From Flavobacteriaceae bacterium (GTDB lineage: Bacteria; Bacteroidota; Bacteroidia; Flavobacteriales; Flavobacteriaceae): 64,000 bases of DNA. Below are positions 16,189 through 24,280 of this stretch, in pieces (the stretch's first letter is position 1; the number at the start of each line of letters is the position of its first letter). Both the position numbers and the translations under genes were made by a program. The stretch is from contig JADGEL010000001.1 in NCBI GenBank assembly GCA_016744415.1, positions 372,001 through 436,000 of the forward strand, written 5' to 3'. The notes under the pieces are model-generated. The model made no database searches and was not told the DNA's origin. It worked only from the letters and a program-made list of their open reading frames with translations.

Positions 16189-16617
16189 CTAAAAAGGCAA
16201 ATCATCATTCTCAGAAAGTTTGTTTTCTGGCTTAGATGATTGTGGCGTAGGAGCACTTGCTTTATTTGGGTTATTCAACTCCTTCTTTGTTGATAAGAAT
16301 GTCATATCAATAACATGAATTTCGGTCATATATCGCTTAACCCCTTCCGATTCCCATTGGCGCGTTTTGATACGGCCTTCACAATAAATTTTATCGCCTT
16401 TTGATAAATACTTTTCACAAATTTCAGCTAGCTTATTTCTAACAATAATATTATGCCATTCGGTAGTAGTGATTTTTTCTCCTGTTTGTTTATTAGTATA
16501 AGATTCGTTGGTTGCTAAAGGAAATCGACCTTGAGAATTTTTATCATCAAAATAATGCATTTTTACCTCATCACCTAAGTGCCCTATTAATATAACCTTA
16601 TTTACTGTACCTGCCAT
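16189..16617 (-). CDS. ssb: Single-stranded DNA-binding protein
   Basis: 142 residues: an OB-fold at about 1-110 (NKVILIGHLGDEVKMHYF; EWHNIIVRNKLAEICEKYL; KGDKIYCEGRIKTRQWE), a short Pro/Ser-rich linker, and the acidic tip ENDDLPF that binds SSB partners. It lies 11 nt after mutY and 20 nt before gldE. The linkage mutY-ssb-gldE-gldD is typical of Flavobacteriaceae. Confidence 0.98.
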   Translation of the reverse strand: MAGTVNKVILIGHLGDEVKMHYFDDKNSQGRFPLATNESYTNKQTGEKITTTEWHNIIVRNKLAEICEKYLSKGDKIYCEGRIKTRQWESEGVKRYMTEIHVIDMTFLSTKKELNNPNKASAPTPQSSKPENKLSENDDLPF

Positions 16618-16628
16618 TTTATTTGTAT

Positions 16629-17696
16629 TTACACTTCAAAAGTACTAAAAATTTCTGTTCGTTTTAAGTCTTCAATAAAATTATGAATCAGAATTGGAAC
16701 AGGAAAATTTTCAATAGTTGACCATTTAGTTTTTGCCAAATTATTTGAATTAGTTTTTACAATCCAAAATTGAGTTTTTATATGTTGATGTGACAATTTA
16801 TGTATGATCAATTGTTGATTGAATCGTTTTATGTACAAATCACTTTTTTGAAATAATTCATTAAACTCTGCATGATTTACTAAATCAGTTTCATCAATAT
16901 TCGCTATTGATTCAATCAACGGGAATTCATATAAATTTTGCCAAATTCCTTTACCTTCTCGTTTTCTTAAAATGGTTTTTTTATTAGCTGTAACCACCAC
17001 TAAATAATTAAAATATCGATTTCTGACTTTTACTTTTTTATCTTTTAAAGGTAATTTTTTTATGGCGTTTTTTTGAAGCGCAACACAACTATCATTCAAC
17101 GGGCAAATAGTACAATCTGGATTTTGAGGCTTACACATTCTAGCACCAAACTCCATAATTGCTTGGTTGTGATTTGCTGGATTTAAAACATCAATCAATT
17201 CTTGAGCTAATTTTTTAAACTCTTTAATTCCGGCAGTACTATTAATAGGTGTAGAAATGCCGAAATAGCGAGCCAAAACCCGATATACATTTCCGTCAAC
17301 AACAGCAGTTGGTTCATTAAAACAAATAGAAGCTATTGCTGATGCTGTATAATCACCAACCCCTTTTAATTTTAAAAGTGATTTATAATCAGAAGGAAAA
17401 ACACCTTTCAATTCTCCAACAATATACTTTGCTGATGTGTGTAAGTTTCTCGCTCTCGAGTAATATCCTAACCCTTGCCATAATTTTAATACTTTTTCTT
17501 CATCAGCATATGCTAGATCAAAAACAGTTGGAAAATTCTTAATAAATGTTAAATAATATGCTAACCCTTGATCAACTCTTGTTTGCTGTAAAATAATTTC
17601 GGATAACCATATAAAATAAGGATTTATCGTATTACGCCACGGCAAATCTCGCTTATTTTGTAAATACCAAGTAACTAGGGTTTTAGAGAATTTCAT
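16629..17696 (-). CDS. mutY: Adenine DNA glycosylase MutY
   Basis: Removes adenine opposite 8-oxoguanine. 355 residues. The N-terminal helix-hairpin-helix glycosylase has WLSEIILQQTRVDQGLAYY, LWQGLGYYSRARNLH, LLKLKGVGDYTASAIASI, and the catalytic Asp in AVVDGNVYRVLAR. The 4Fe-4S loop is CKPQNPDCTICPLNDSC. The C-terminal NUDIX-like recognition domain begins at about residue 225. It heads the five-gene run to ctaA; a -7 element lies at 17716-17723. Confidence 0.97.
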   Translation of the reverse strand: MKFSKTLVTWYLQNKRDLPWRNTINPYFIWLSEIILQQTRVDQGLAYYLTFIKNFPTVFDLAYADEEKVLKLWQGLGYYSRARNLHTSAKYIVGELKGVFPSDYKSLLKLKGVGDYTASAIASICFNEPTAVVDGNVYRVLARYFGISTPINSTAGIKEFKKLAQELIDVLNPANHNQAIMEFGARMCKPQNPDCTICPLNDSCVALQKNAIKKLPLKDKKVKVRNRYFNYLVVVTANKKTILRKREGKGIWQNLYEFPLIESIANIDETDLVNHAEFNELFQKSDLYIKRFNQQLIIHKLSHQHIKTQFWIVKTNSNNLAKTKWSTIENFPVPILIHNFIEDLKRTEIFSTFEV

Positions 17697-17715
17697 TTAT
17701 TTGAATCGACAAGTA

Positions 17716-17723
17716 CAAAAATA
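17716..17723 (-). promoter_or_regulatory. -7 element of mutY
   Basis: TATTTTTG on the minus strand, 19 nt upstream of the mutY ATG. I found no TTG at the expected -33 distance, so only half the promoter is supported. Confidence 0.4.
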
Positions 17724-17781
17724 CATTAAATCAAACTTGAAAATAGAATATTTACCCCCCTAAATTTTAACCATTTACCCT

Positions 17782-17810
17782 TTGAAGTTCTATTATTTGT
17801 CATATATTTG
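17782..17810 (+). promoter_or_regulatory. Promoter of the HU gene
   Basis: TTG at 17782-17784, an 18-nt spacer and TATATTTG at 17803-17810: a full match to the Bacteroidota consensus. The RNA start is expected near 17816, about 24 nt before the ATG. Confidence 0.75.
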
Positions 17811-17839
17811 CAGTCTTAAATTTAAAAACCCTATTAATA

Positions 17840-18130
17840 ATGACAAAAGCAGATATAGTATCAAAAATTTCAGATAAATCTGGTATGGAGAAAGGAGATG
17901 TTTTAGCAGCAGTTGAAGCATTTATGGATGAAGTAAAAGATTCTCTTGAAGGTGGTGAAAATGTTTACTTAAGAGGTTTTGGAAGCTTTATAGTTAAGCA
18001 GAGAGCTGAAAAAACTGGAAGAAATATTTCTAAAAACACAACTATCAAAATTCCTGCGCACAATATTCCAGCTTTTAAGCCTGCAAAAGTATTTGTAGAA
18101 GGTGTAAAAAGCAAAGTTGCCGTAAAATAA
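17840..18130 (+). CDS. HU-family DNA-binding protein
   Basis: Histone-like dimeric DNA-bending protein, 96 residues. MTKADIVSKISDKSGMEKGDV forms the helical base. VYLRGFGSFIVKQRAEKTGRN is the HU signature leading into the DNA-binding arm, and IPAHNIPAFKPAK has the intercalating proline region. The tail is basic. The strong promoter fits a highly expressed gene. It is followed by the 30-aa basic gene and RNase G; whether they are cotranscribed is unclear, because a hairpin lies after the small gene. Confidence 0.97.
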   Translation: MTKADIVSKISDKSGMEKGDVLAAVEAFMDEVKDSLEGGENVYLRGFGSFIVKQRAEKTGRNISKNTTIKIPAHNIPAFKPAKVFVEGVKSKVAVK

Positions 18131-18170
18131 TTTTACAGCGAATACTAATTAAAAAAATAGAGTATTAATT

Positions 18171-18263
18171 ATGCCAAGTGGTAAAAAAAGAAAAAGAGCT
18201 AAGATCTCTACGCACAAGCGTAAGAAGAGAGCAAGAGCTAACAGACACAAAAAGAAAAAGTAA
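18171..18263 (+). CDS. 30-residue highly basic protein, probably ribosome-associated
   Basis: The frame runs from ATG 18171 to TAA 18261-18263: MPSGKKRKRAKISTHKRKKR, then ARANRHKKKK. About two thirds of the residues are Lys, Arg or His. I remember very similar tiny proteins beside rng in other Bacteroidota. The composition resembles small ribosomal proteins of the THX/bS22 (COX24-like) kind, but I cannot assign it. It lies 40 nt after HU, and its stop codon lies inside the stem of a perfect 12-bp hairpin followed by T, which ends the HU transcript. Confidence 0.8.
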   Translation: MPSGKKRKRAKISTHKRKKRARANRHKKKK

Positions 18264-18285
18264 GATTTATCTTACTTTTTCTTTG
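18255..18285 (+). terminator. Terminator overlapping the stop codon of the 30-aa gene
   Basis: AAAAAGTAAGAT (18255-18266), loop TT, ATCTTACTTTTT (18269-18280): a perfect 12-bp stem with a T tract running into CTTT. The stop codon at 18261-18263 is within the left arm. Confidence 0.7.
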
Positions 18286-18317
18286 TAAAAAACACACGTT
18301 CTTTGAAAACGAAACAT

Positions 18318-18357
18318 TGCAAAATCGCAATAGTTTCTAAGGGTTTAAAAACCCTGT
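18318..18357 (+). promoter_or_regulatory. Two hairpins in the leader of the RNase G gene
   Basis: ATTGC-N6-GCAAT (18318-18333) and AGGGTTT-AA-AAACCCT (18342-18357) lie 62-101 nt before the GTG start. In E. coli the rne leader folds to allow feedback cleavage by RNase E. A similar role here is only a suggestion; the second hairpin alone could be a weak terminator. Confidence 0.35.
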
Positions 18358-18418
18358 GTTAATTATTAACCTATCAATACAGTTTAAAAAAAATGTGTTG
18401 ATATAAAACCAAATCGGA

Positions 18419-19951
18419 GTGAAAACAGAATTAATTATAAGATCTAGTTCCTCTGATATTGATTTTGCCTTATTAAAGGATGGTAAACTTATTGAATTAA
18501 ATAAGGAAACAAATGATAACAAAATATCAGTAGGTGATATTTTTCTTGCAAAAACAGGAAAAACACTTACAGGATTAAATGCAGCATTCGTTAATGTTGG
18601 CTATCAAAAAGATGGCTTTCTACATTACCATGATTTAGGTGCTCAATTGTTGTCCTTGTCAAAATTCATTAAAGGAGTAAACACAGGCAAACAAAAAGAT
18701 TTCACTTTAAAAAATTTCCACCTTGAAAAAGATATTGACAAGGGTGGGAAAATTAATGATGTACTTAAAACAGGACAAAATTTATTGGTTCAAATTGTAA
18801 AAGAACCAATTTCTACTAAAGGACCTCGGTTAAATTCTGAGTTATCTATAGCAGGTAGATTTTTGGTTTTAGTTCCTTTTTCTAACCGAATTTCGGTGTC
18901 TCAAAAAATTGAAGACAACAAAGAAAAGGAACGCTTAAAAAGACTAATTAAAAGTATCAAACCTAAAAATTTCGGAGTCATAATCAGAACTGTTGCAACA
19001 GGTAAGAAAGTTGCAGAGTTAGACCGTGACCTAGAAAACTCTTTAGAAAGGTGGGTGTCTATGTGTAAGCAAATTAAACGCTCACAAGCACCTACTAAAG
19101 TTTTAAGTGAATTAAACAGAGCACACTCAATATTAAGAGATGTGTTTAATGATTCTTTTACCAATATTATGGTAGATGATGAGCAGCTGTATATAGAAGT
19201 TAAAGATTATATTGCAGAAATTGCTCCAGAGAAAGAATCGATTGTGAAACTACACAAATCAAGTATTCCAATTTTTGAAAAGTTTGGGGTTGAACGGCAA
19301 ATAAAAACATCGTTTGGCAAAACTGTATCAATGACTAAAGGGGCTTATTTAGTAATAGAGCATACCGAAGCATTACACGTAATTGATGTAAATAGTGGTA
19401 ACCGTTCTAACAAAGCTAAATCGCAAGCCGAAACTGCTTTAGAGGTTAACTTAATTGCTGCATCTGAAACTGCAAGACAATTACAGTTACGTGATATGGG
19501 AGGAATTATTGTGGTTGACTTTATCGATATGCATAAAGCAGAAGATAGACAAAAGCTGTACGAACATTTACGCAAAGAAATGTCGTTTGATCGTACTAAA
19601 CACAAAATTTTACCTCCAAGTAAATTTGGATTGATTCAAATTACACGTCAACGTGTTAGACCAGAAATGGTGATTAAAACACGTGAACCAAATCCAAATA
19701 AAAATGGAGAAGTTGAGGCACCAATTATTTTGGTTGACAAAATTGAACATGAACTTGATAAAGTTGTTAGTTTCAAGAACAATGAAAAGGTAGTGTTGAA
19801 CGTGCACCCTTTTATTGCTTCTTATCTTAAACAAGGATATCCGTCTATACAAGTTAGATGGTTTTTAAAGTATAAAAAGTGGATCAAAATATTGCCGCGT
19901 GATGCTTACCAATATTTAGAATATCGTTTTAAAAAACAAAACGGCAGCTAA
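18419..19951 (+). CDS. rng: Ribonuclease G (Rne/Rng family)
   Basis: Endoribonuclease for rRNA 5'-end maturation and mRNA decay. The frame starts with GTG at 18419 (VKTELIIRSSSSDIDFALLK); no ATG lies nearby. The S1 domain spans about 37-125 (VGDIFLAKTGKTLTGLNAAF). The catalytic DNase I-like domain has the metal-binding DVNSG (323-327) and VVDFIDM (365-371). 510 residues. The Cys pair of the Zn-link of RNase E/G is not evident: after the DNase I-like domain I find PPSKFGLIQITRQRVRP instead of the usual CPxCxG. It ends at a clear terminator. Confidence 0.95.
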   Translation: MKTELIIRSSSSDIDFALLKDGKLIELNKETNDNKISVGDIFLAKTGKTLTGLNAAFVNVGYQKDGFLHYHDLGAQLLSLSKFIKGVNTGKQKDFTLKNFHLEKDIDKGGKINDVLKTGQNLLVQIVKEPISTKGPRLNSELSIAGRFLVLVPFSNRISVSQKIEDNKEKERLKRLIKSIKPKNFGVIIRTVATGKKVAELDRDLENSLERWVSMCKQIKRSQAPTKVLSELNRAHSILRDVFNDSFTNIMVDDEQLYIEVKDYIAEIAPEKESIVKLHKSSIPIFEKFGVERQIKTSFGKTVSMTKGAYLVIEHTEALHVIDVNSGNRSNKAKSQAETALEVNLIAASETARQLQLRDMGGIIVVDFIDMHKAEDRQKLYEHLRKEMSFDRTKHKILPPSKFGLIQITRQRVRPEMVIKTREPNPNKNGEVEAPIILVDKIEHELDKVVSFKNNEKVVLNVHPFIASYLKQGYPSIQVRWFLKYKKWIKILPRDAYQYLEYRFKKQNGS

Positions 19952-19980
19952 TTAAGGCATTGATAAATATCAAAGATGAA

Positions 19981-20016
19981 AATCCTATTACACTAGTTGT
20001 AATAGGATTTTTTTTG
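19981..20016 (+). terminator. Terminator after rng
   Basis: AATCCTATTAC (19981-19991) and GTAATAGGATT (19999-20009), an 11-bp stem with a 7-nt loop followed by T. It lies between the converging rng and patatin genes and may serve both. Confidence 0.85.
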
Positions 20017-20034
20017 TTTTAAACTTTATGATTT

Positions 20035-22257
20035 CTAGAACCAATACCCTAAATTAAAAAAGATATAATTATCTTTTGTATCTGGCGAATATGTATAATT
20101 GAGTTCTATTGGACCAAGAAAGGAATCTAATCCATATCCTATTCCTAATCCTGTTTTTGTATCAGCAAAAATATCTCCCTCGTTCCATAAATCATCATCA
20201 ACACGTGCAGCACTTGCAGTACCCATTAAAAAATTATTTTTAAAAATTTCATGTCTAATTTTTAATGTCGATTTCATAAAACCTCCTCCATTTAAAGCAG
20301 CAAATTCATATCCTATTAATGATTCGAAAGTGTTGATATAATTTTTATTATACCCACCCAAATTATAATCTAAAATCGGATTATCATTATCACCAATCGT
20401 AATACCTGCCTTGGCTATATATTGAAGAGTTAATTTATTAAAAAAAGTATAAGCAAAACCTAGCTCTCCTTTTAATTGAGAAAATGAATCAAAATTTTCA
20501 TTATAGTCTGAAGAAAACAAATACCATCTAAAATCAGCAGCTAAGTAAACTCCTTTTTTTTGAAAATATTTTTTATCATAAGTGTCAAACTTTACATAAG
20601 AAATAAAATTAAAATAGTTTGATTTGTCGAAATAAAATTCATCCGGATCTCCAACAGTATTTAAAACAGTTGCAGCGAATGTATCAGTATATGCTGTAAT
20701 TTTTTTCTGCTCAACTCCAACTCCAAGTGCAAATTTTCTATTGATTACTGTTTGTAAATATAGCTGGTTTGTAAAATCACGATATTTTAAATTAATACGT
20801 GCTACATCTGGAATATAATCAAATAGAACGTCTTCACTAAAGCGATGATAACTAGATTTAAATCCAAAACTCCAATTAGACCCATTGTCAATAAAATAAT
20901 CTAAATTATAACGAATATTATCTCCTAAAATCATATCTAAAGAAAACACATCATTATTAATCAATGCATGTTTAGCTGTAATATTTACCAAGATTGCGGT
21001 TTTATATAAATCGTCATAATGAACTGCTAGTTTAATATAGGTAGAGATGTCATTTTGCTTTAATTTCAATTGAACAATTGATCCTCCATCTTTATGATCA
21101 ATAATTTTGTATTGAATATTTGTAAAGTTACCTGTAGCAGATAGGTTATTAATTCCATCAACAAAAGAGCTATAAGCAATTGTATCATTAAGTTTAATTC
21201 CCATTTTACTCTTTACATAGGTTCTAGTATAATTTTCATTTCCCTCTATTTGAATGGATTTAATAATTATTTCAGACTCCTGTTTTTCTCTAATATATGG
21301 GGCTCTTTTTATCGTTTGTTGTTGTGCTATTTTTACCAACTCATCATAATGTTCTCTTGCTGCAGTCTCTCCTAAAGCAAATATTTCATCATAACTTTCA
21401 AATGTTGTAACAGAATATCCAGTCATATCAGGAGTAATATGCACATCTGTATTTTTTATGTTATCTTCATAGGAAGCATAAATTTGAAAACTCATTATTT
21501 GGTTTATAATATCTACTGCCGAATCCAAATCATCTCTAGTTGATAGGTCATTTCCTAGCTCTACACCAATAATAATATCTGGCCCTAATTTTTTTACCTC
21601 ATCAACAGGGTAATTATCTAAAATTCCTCCATCAACTAATAACCTTTCGTCAATTTCAACTGGATGCAATAAAGTAGGAAATGCACTACTTGCCTGTATG
21701 GCTTTTGGCAAAAAGCCACTATTTAACACAACTTTTTCTCCTGTTTCTATATCTGTTGCAACACACACAAATGGTATTGGTAGTTTATTAAAATCTAATA
21801 TAGTATCAACATGACTCAACATTTCAGTCAATAAATTAGCAACATTTTGACCTTTAGACAAAGCCTTTGGAATACCTATTTTACCTTTTTTTACAGGCAA
21901 TGAGATCACATGTTTTTCACCATTTTCCTTTTCATAAAATGGTTTTGATTTACGTGGTACGTCATCTAACATGATTTTTGCAAAATCAACACTTTTAAAA
22001 ATAGAATCAATTTCTTTAGCTGAATAGCCTGCTGCATACAAAGAGCCAACCATTGAGCCCATACTTGTGCCTCCAATATAATCAACCCTAACACCCGCTT
22101 CTTCTAGTACTTTTAAAACACCAACATGTGCAAACCCTTTGGCACCACCACCCGAAAATACCAACCCTACCATTAAATCTTTTTTAGGCGATTCCTTTTC
22201 TTGCGAAAACCCCACAGAAATGGCACATATAAATAAAAGGATAAAAATCTTCTTCAT
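20035..22257 (-). CDS. Patatin-like phospholipase fused to POTRA and outer-membrane beta-barrel
   Basis: 740 residues. A signal peptide (1-18) precedes a patatin hydrolase domain: oxyanion loop GGGAKG (36-41), nucleophile GTSMG (Ser65), catalytic Asp in DGGILDNYPV (Asp209). A POTRA-like segment follows (IIIKSIQIEGNENYTRTYVK). From about residue 400 comes a BamA/Omp85-like barrel ending in aromatic GYWF, the usual outer-membrane insertion signal. The layout is that of PlpD-like (type Vd) proteins: a lipase anchored or exported by its own barrel. The ATG shares one base with the uvrC stop codon (TAATG), so translation is probably coupled. Confidence 0.93.
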   Translation of the reverse strand: MKKIFILLFICAISVGFSQEKESPKKDLMVGLVFSGGGAKGFAHVGVLKVLEEAGVRVDYIGGTSMGSMVGSLYAAGYSAKEIDSIFKSVDFAKIMLDDVPRKSKPFYEKENGEKHVISLPVKKGKIGIPKALSKGQNVANLLTEMLSHVDTILDFNKLPIPFVCVATDIETGEKVVLNSGFLPKAIQASSAFPTLLHPVEIDERLLVDGGILDNYPVDEVKKLGPDIIIGVELGNDLSTRDDLDSAVDIINQIMSFQIYASYEDNIKNTDVHITPDMTGYSVTTFESYDEIFALGETAAREHYDELVKIAQQQTIKRAPYIREKQESEIIIKSIQIEGNENYTRTYVKSKMGIKLNDTIAYSSFVDGINNLSATGNFTNIQYKIIDHKDGGSIVQLKLKQNDISTYIKLAVHYDDLYKTAILVNITAKHALINNDVFSLDMILGDNIRYNLDYFIDNGSNWSFGFKSSYHRFSEDVLFDYIPDVARINLKYRDFTNQLYLQTVINRKFALGVGVEQKKITAYTDTFAATVLNTVGDPDEFYFDKSNYFNFISYVKFDTYDKKYFQKKGVYLAADFRWYLFSSDYNENFDSFSQLKGELGFAYTFFNKLTLQYIAKAGITIGDNDNPILDYNLGGYNKNYINTFESLIGYEFAALNGGGFMKSTLKIRHEIFKNNFLMGTASAARVDDDLWNEGDIFADTKTGLGIGYGLDSFLGPIELNYTYSPDTKDNYIFFNLGYWF

Positions 22258-24047
22258 TATTTAGTTCGGTAATAATTATATAGTTTTTTTGCTCTAGAAC
22301 CTCCAATAACATCAGTCAATTCTTCTAAAGAAGCTTCGAGGACTCTTTTAGTAGAACGAAAATGTTGTAATAATGTTACAATTGTTTGTTGCCCAATTCC
22401 AGGAATTAACTCCAGCTCTGTTTGTATGGCTGTCTTACTTCGTTTGTTTCTGTGGTGCCTAATCCCAAATCTATGAGCTTCATTTCGCAATTGTTGAATG
22501 ATTTTAAGCGATTCTGATTTCTTATCCAAATATAAAGGAATTGAATCATTTGGATAATAAATTTCCTCCAATCTTTTTGCAATCCCAATAATTGCAATTT
22601 TATTTCGTAATCCTAAAATATCCAAACTTTTTAAAGACGATGACAATTGCCCCTTACCCCCATCAATAATAATAAGTTGAGGTAAATCTTGATCTTCATC
22701 AAGCAATCGTTTATACCGGCGATATACCACTTCTTCCATTGATGCAAAATCATCCGGTCCTTCAACTGTTTTTATATTAAAATGGCGATAGTCCTTTTTA
22801 CTCGCTTTTCCATTTTTAAAAACTACACAAGCCGCAACGGGATGTGTTCCTTGAATGTTAGAATTGTCAAAACACTCAATATGTCTTGGTTCTTCAGACA
22901 AACGTAAATCCTTTTTCATCTGTGCCATAATTCGATTGGCATGCCTATCAGGGTCTACAATTTTAATCTGTTTAAATTGTTCTTGTCTATAATATTTTGC
23001 ATTGCGAAGTGACAACTCAACAACACGCTTTTTATCTCCTAATTTTGGAATGATAACTTTCAATTCTTCACCCAAATCAACTTGAAAAGGAACATATATT
23101 TCTTTTGACTGTGAGTTAAATCGCTGTCGTATTTCTATAATTGCCAACTCTAATAATTCTTTATCGGTTTCGTCTAGTTTCTTTTTTATTTCAGAAGTAT
23201 GAGATTGAATGATAGACCCATTCATTATTTTAAAAAAGTTGATATAACCATAACTCTCATCCGATATAATTGAGAATACATCTACATTATTTATTGATGG
23301 ATTTACTACAGTCGATTTTGATTGATAGTTTGATAAATGTGTGAGTTTATCTTTTATTTTTTGCGCCTGCTCAAACTCCATTTCATTCGCATACTCTTCC
23401 ATTAAATGTGTAAATGTTTTTAGCGCTTCTTTAAAATCTCCTTTAATAATTTGGCGAATCTCATCAATCCCTTTTAAGTAATTCTCTTCAGTTTGCTTGT
23501 TTTCACAAGGTGCTTTGCAATTACCAATATGATATTCTAGACACAACTTGTATTTTTTATTTGTGATGTTTTCTTCACTCAAAAAATAGTTACACGTCCG
23601 CAATTGATAAAGCTCTTTAATTAAATCAAGTAAGGCTTTCGCTGTCCTAATTGAGGTGTAAGGCCCAAAATATTCAGAGCCATCTTTAATCACATTCCGA
23701 GTTAAAAAGATTCGCGGAAATCGTTCTTTTTTGATACAAATCCAAGGATATGTTTTATCATCCTTTAACATCACATTATAACGAGGTTGGTATTTTTTTA
23801 TCAGATTATTTTCTAATAATAAGGCATCGGTTTCAGTATTTACGACAATGTGTTTTATGCTTGCAATTTTTTTAACCAATACTCGTGTTTTCCCATTTTC
23901 GTGATTTTTATTAAAATAAGATGCCACTCTTTTTTTTAAACTCTTGGCTTTACCTACATACAAAATTTTATCTTCTGCATCAAAATATTGATACACTCCA
24001 GGACTTGTGGGTAAGGTTTTTAATTGAATTTCTAAAGTGGGTTGCAT
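22257..24047 (-). CDS. uvrC: Excinuclease ABC subunit C
   Basis: Makes the dual incisions in nucleotide excision repair with UvrAB. 596 residues. The GIY-YIG nuclease is at the N-terminus (PGVYQYFDAEDKILYVGKAK), with CKAPCENKQTEENY in the usual Cys-rich region and a UVR motif at EYANEMEFEQAQKIKDKL. The RNase H-like C-nuclease has IECFDNSNIQGTHPVAACVV and LIIIDGGKGQL, and a helix-hairpin-helix ends the protein. It shares a base with the downstream patatin gene. mfd is also in the window. Confidence 0.98.
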   Translation of the reverse strand: MQPTLEIQLKTLPTSPGVYQYFDAEDKILYVGKAKSLKKRVASYFNKNHENGKTRVLVKKIASIKHIVVNTETDALLLENNLIKKYQPRYNVMLKDDKTYPWICIKKERFPRIFLTRNVIKDGSEYFGPYTSIRTAKALLDLIKELYQLRTCNYFLSEENITNKKYKLCLEYHIGNCKAPCENKQTEENYLKGIDEIRQIIKGDFKEALKTFTHLMEEYANEMEFEQAQKIKDKLTHLSNYQSKSTVVNPSINNVDVFSIISDESYGYINFFKIMNGSIIQSHTSEIKKKLDETDKELLELAIIEIRQRFNSQSKEIYVPFQVDLGEELKVIIPKLGDKKRVVELSLRNAKYYRQEQFKQIKIVDPDRHANRIMAQMKKDLRLSEEPRHIECFDNSNIQGTHPVAACVVFKNGKASKKDYRHFNIKTVEGPDDFASMEEVVYRRYKRLLDEDQDLPQLIIIDGGKGQLSSSLKSLDILGLRNKIAIIGIAKRLEEIYYPNDSIPLYLDKKSESLKIIQQLRNEAHRFGIRHHRNKRSKTAIQTELELIPGIGQQTIVTLLQHFRSTKRVLEASLEELTDVIGGSRAKKLYNYYRTK

Positions 24048-24154
24048 AGAGCGAAATTACCTAATATTTTTCGAAATAAAAACATGCACCTTATCTTAAA
24101 TGTACCCTTTATAAAGTCTTAACTTTTACACTATAATTGTTGCTAAAGAAACAG

Positions 24155-24162
24155 TAACTTTG
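24155..24162 (+). promoter_or_regulatory. -7 element upstream of leuS
   Basis: TAACTTTG fits TAnnTTTG. TTG at 24137-24139 is only 15 nt upstream, shorter than usual. If real, the RNA starts near 24168 and the palindromic repeat at 24178-24268 lies in the leuS leader. Confidence 0.45.
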
Positions 24163-24177
24163 CAGACTTAAAAACAA

Positions 24178-24268
24178 GTCATTGAGAAGCAATTTTTAAT
24201 TTGCTGCGGCAATCTCATCAAACAGATTACCACACCATTTTTAAAAAATAAAAGCCCTCACAAAGACA
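24178..24268. repeat. Decayed intergenic palindromic repeat, copy 2
   Basis: GTCATTGAGAAGC ... CTGCGGCAATCTC on the left and CAGATTACCACACC ... CCTCACAAAGACA on the right form the arms of the same palindrome seen at 1903-2001 and 27676-27758. The distal right arm is interrupted by an A-rich stretch. It lies directly before the leuS start codon. Confidence 0.7.
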
Positions 24269-24280
24269 ATAGTTATAATT

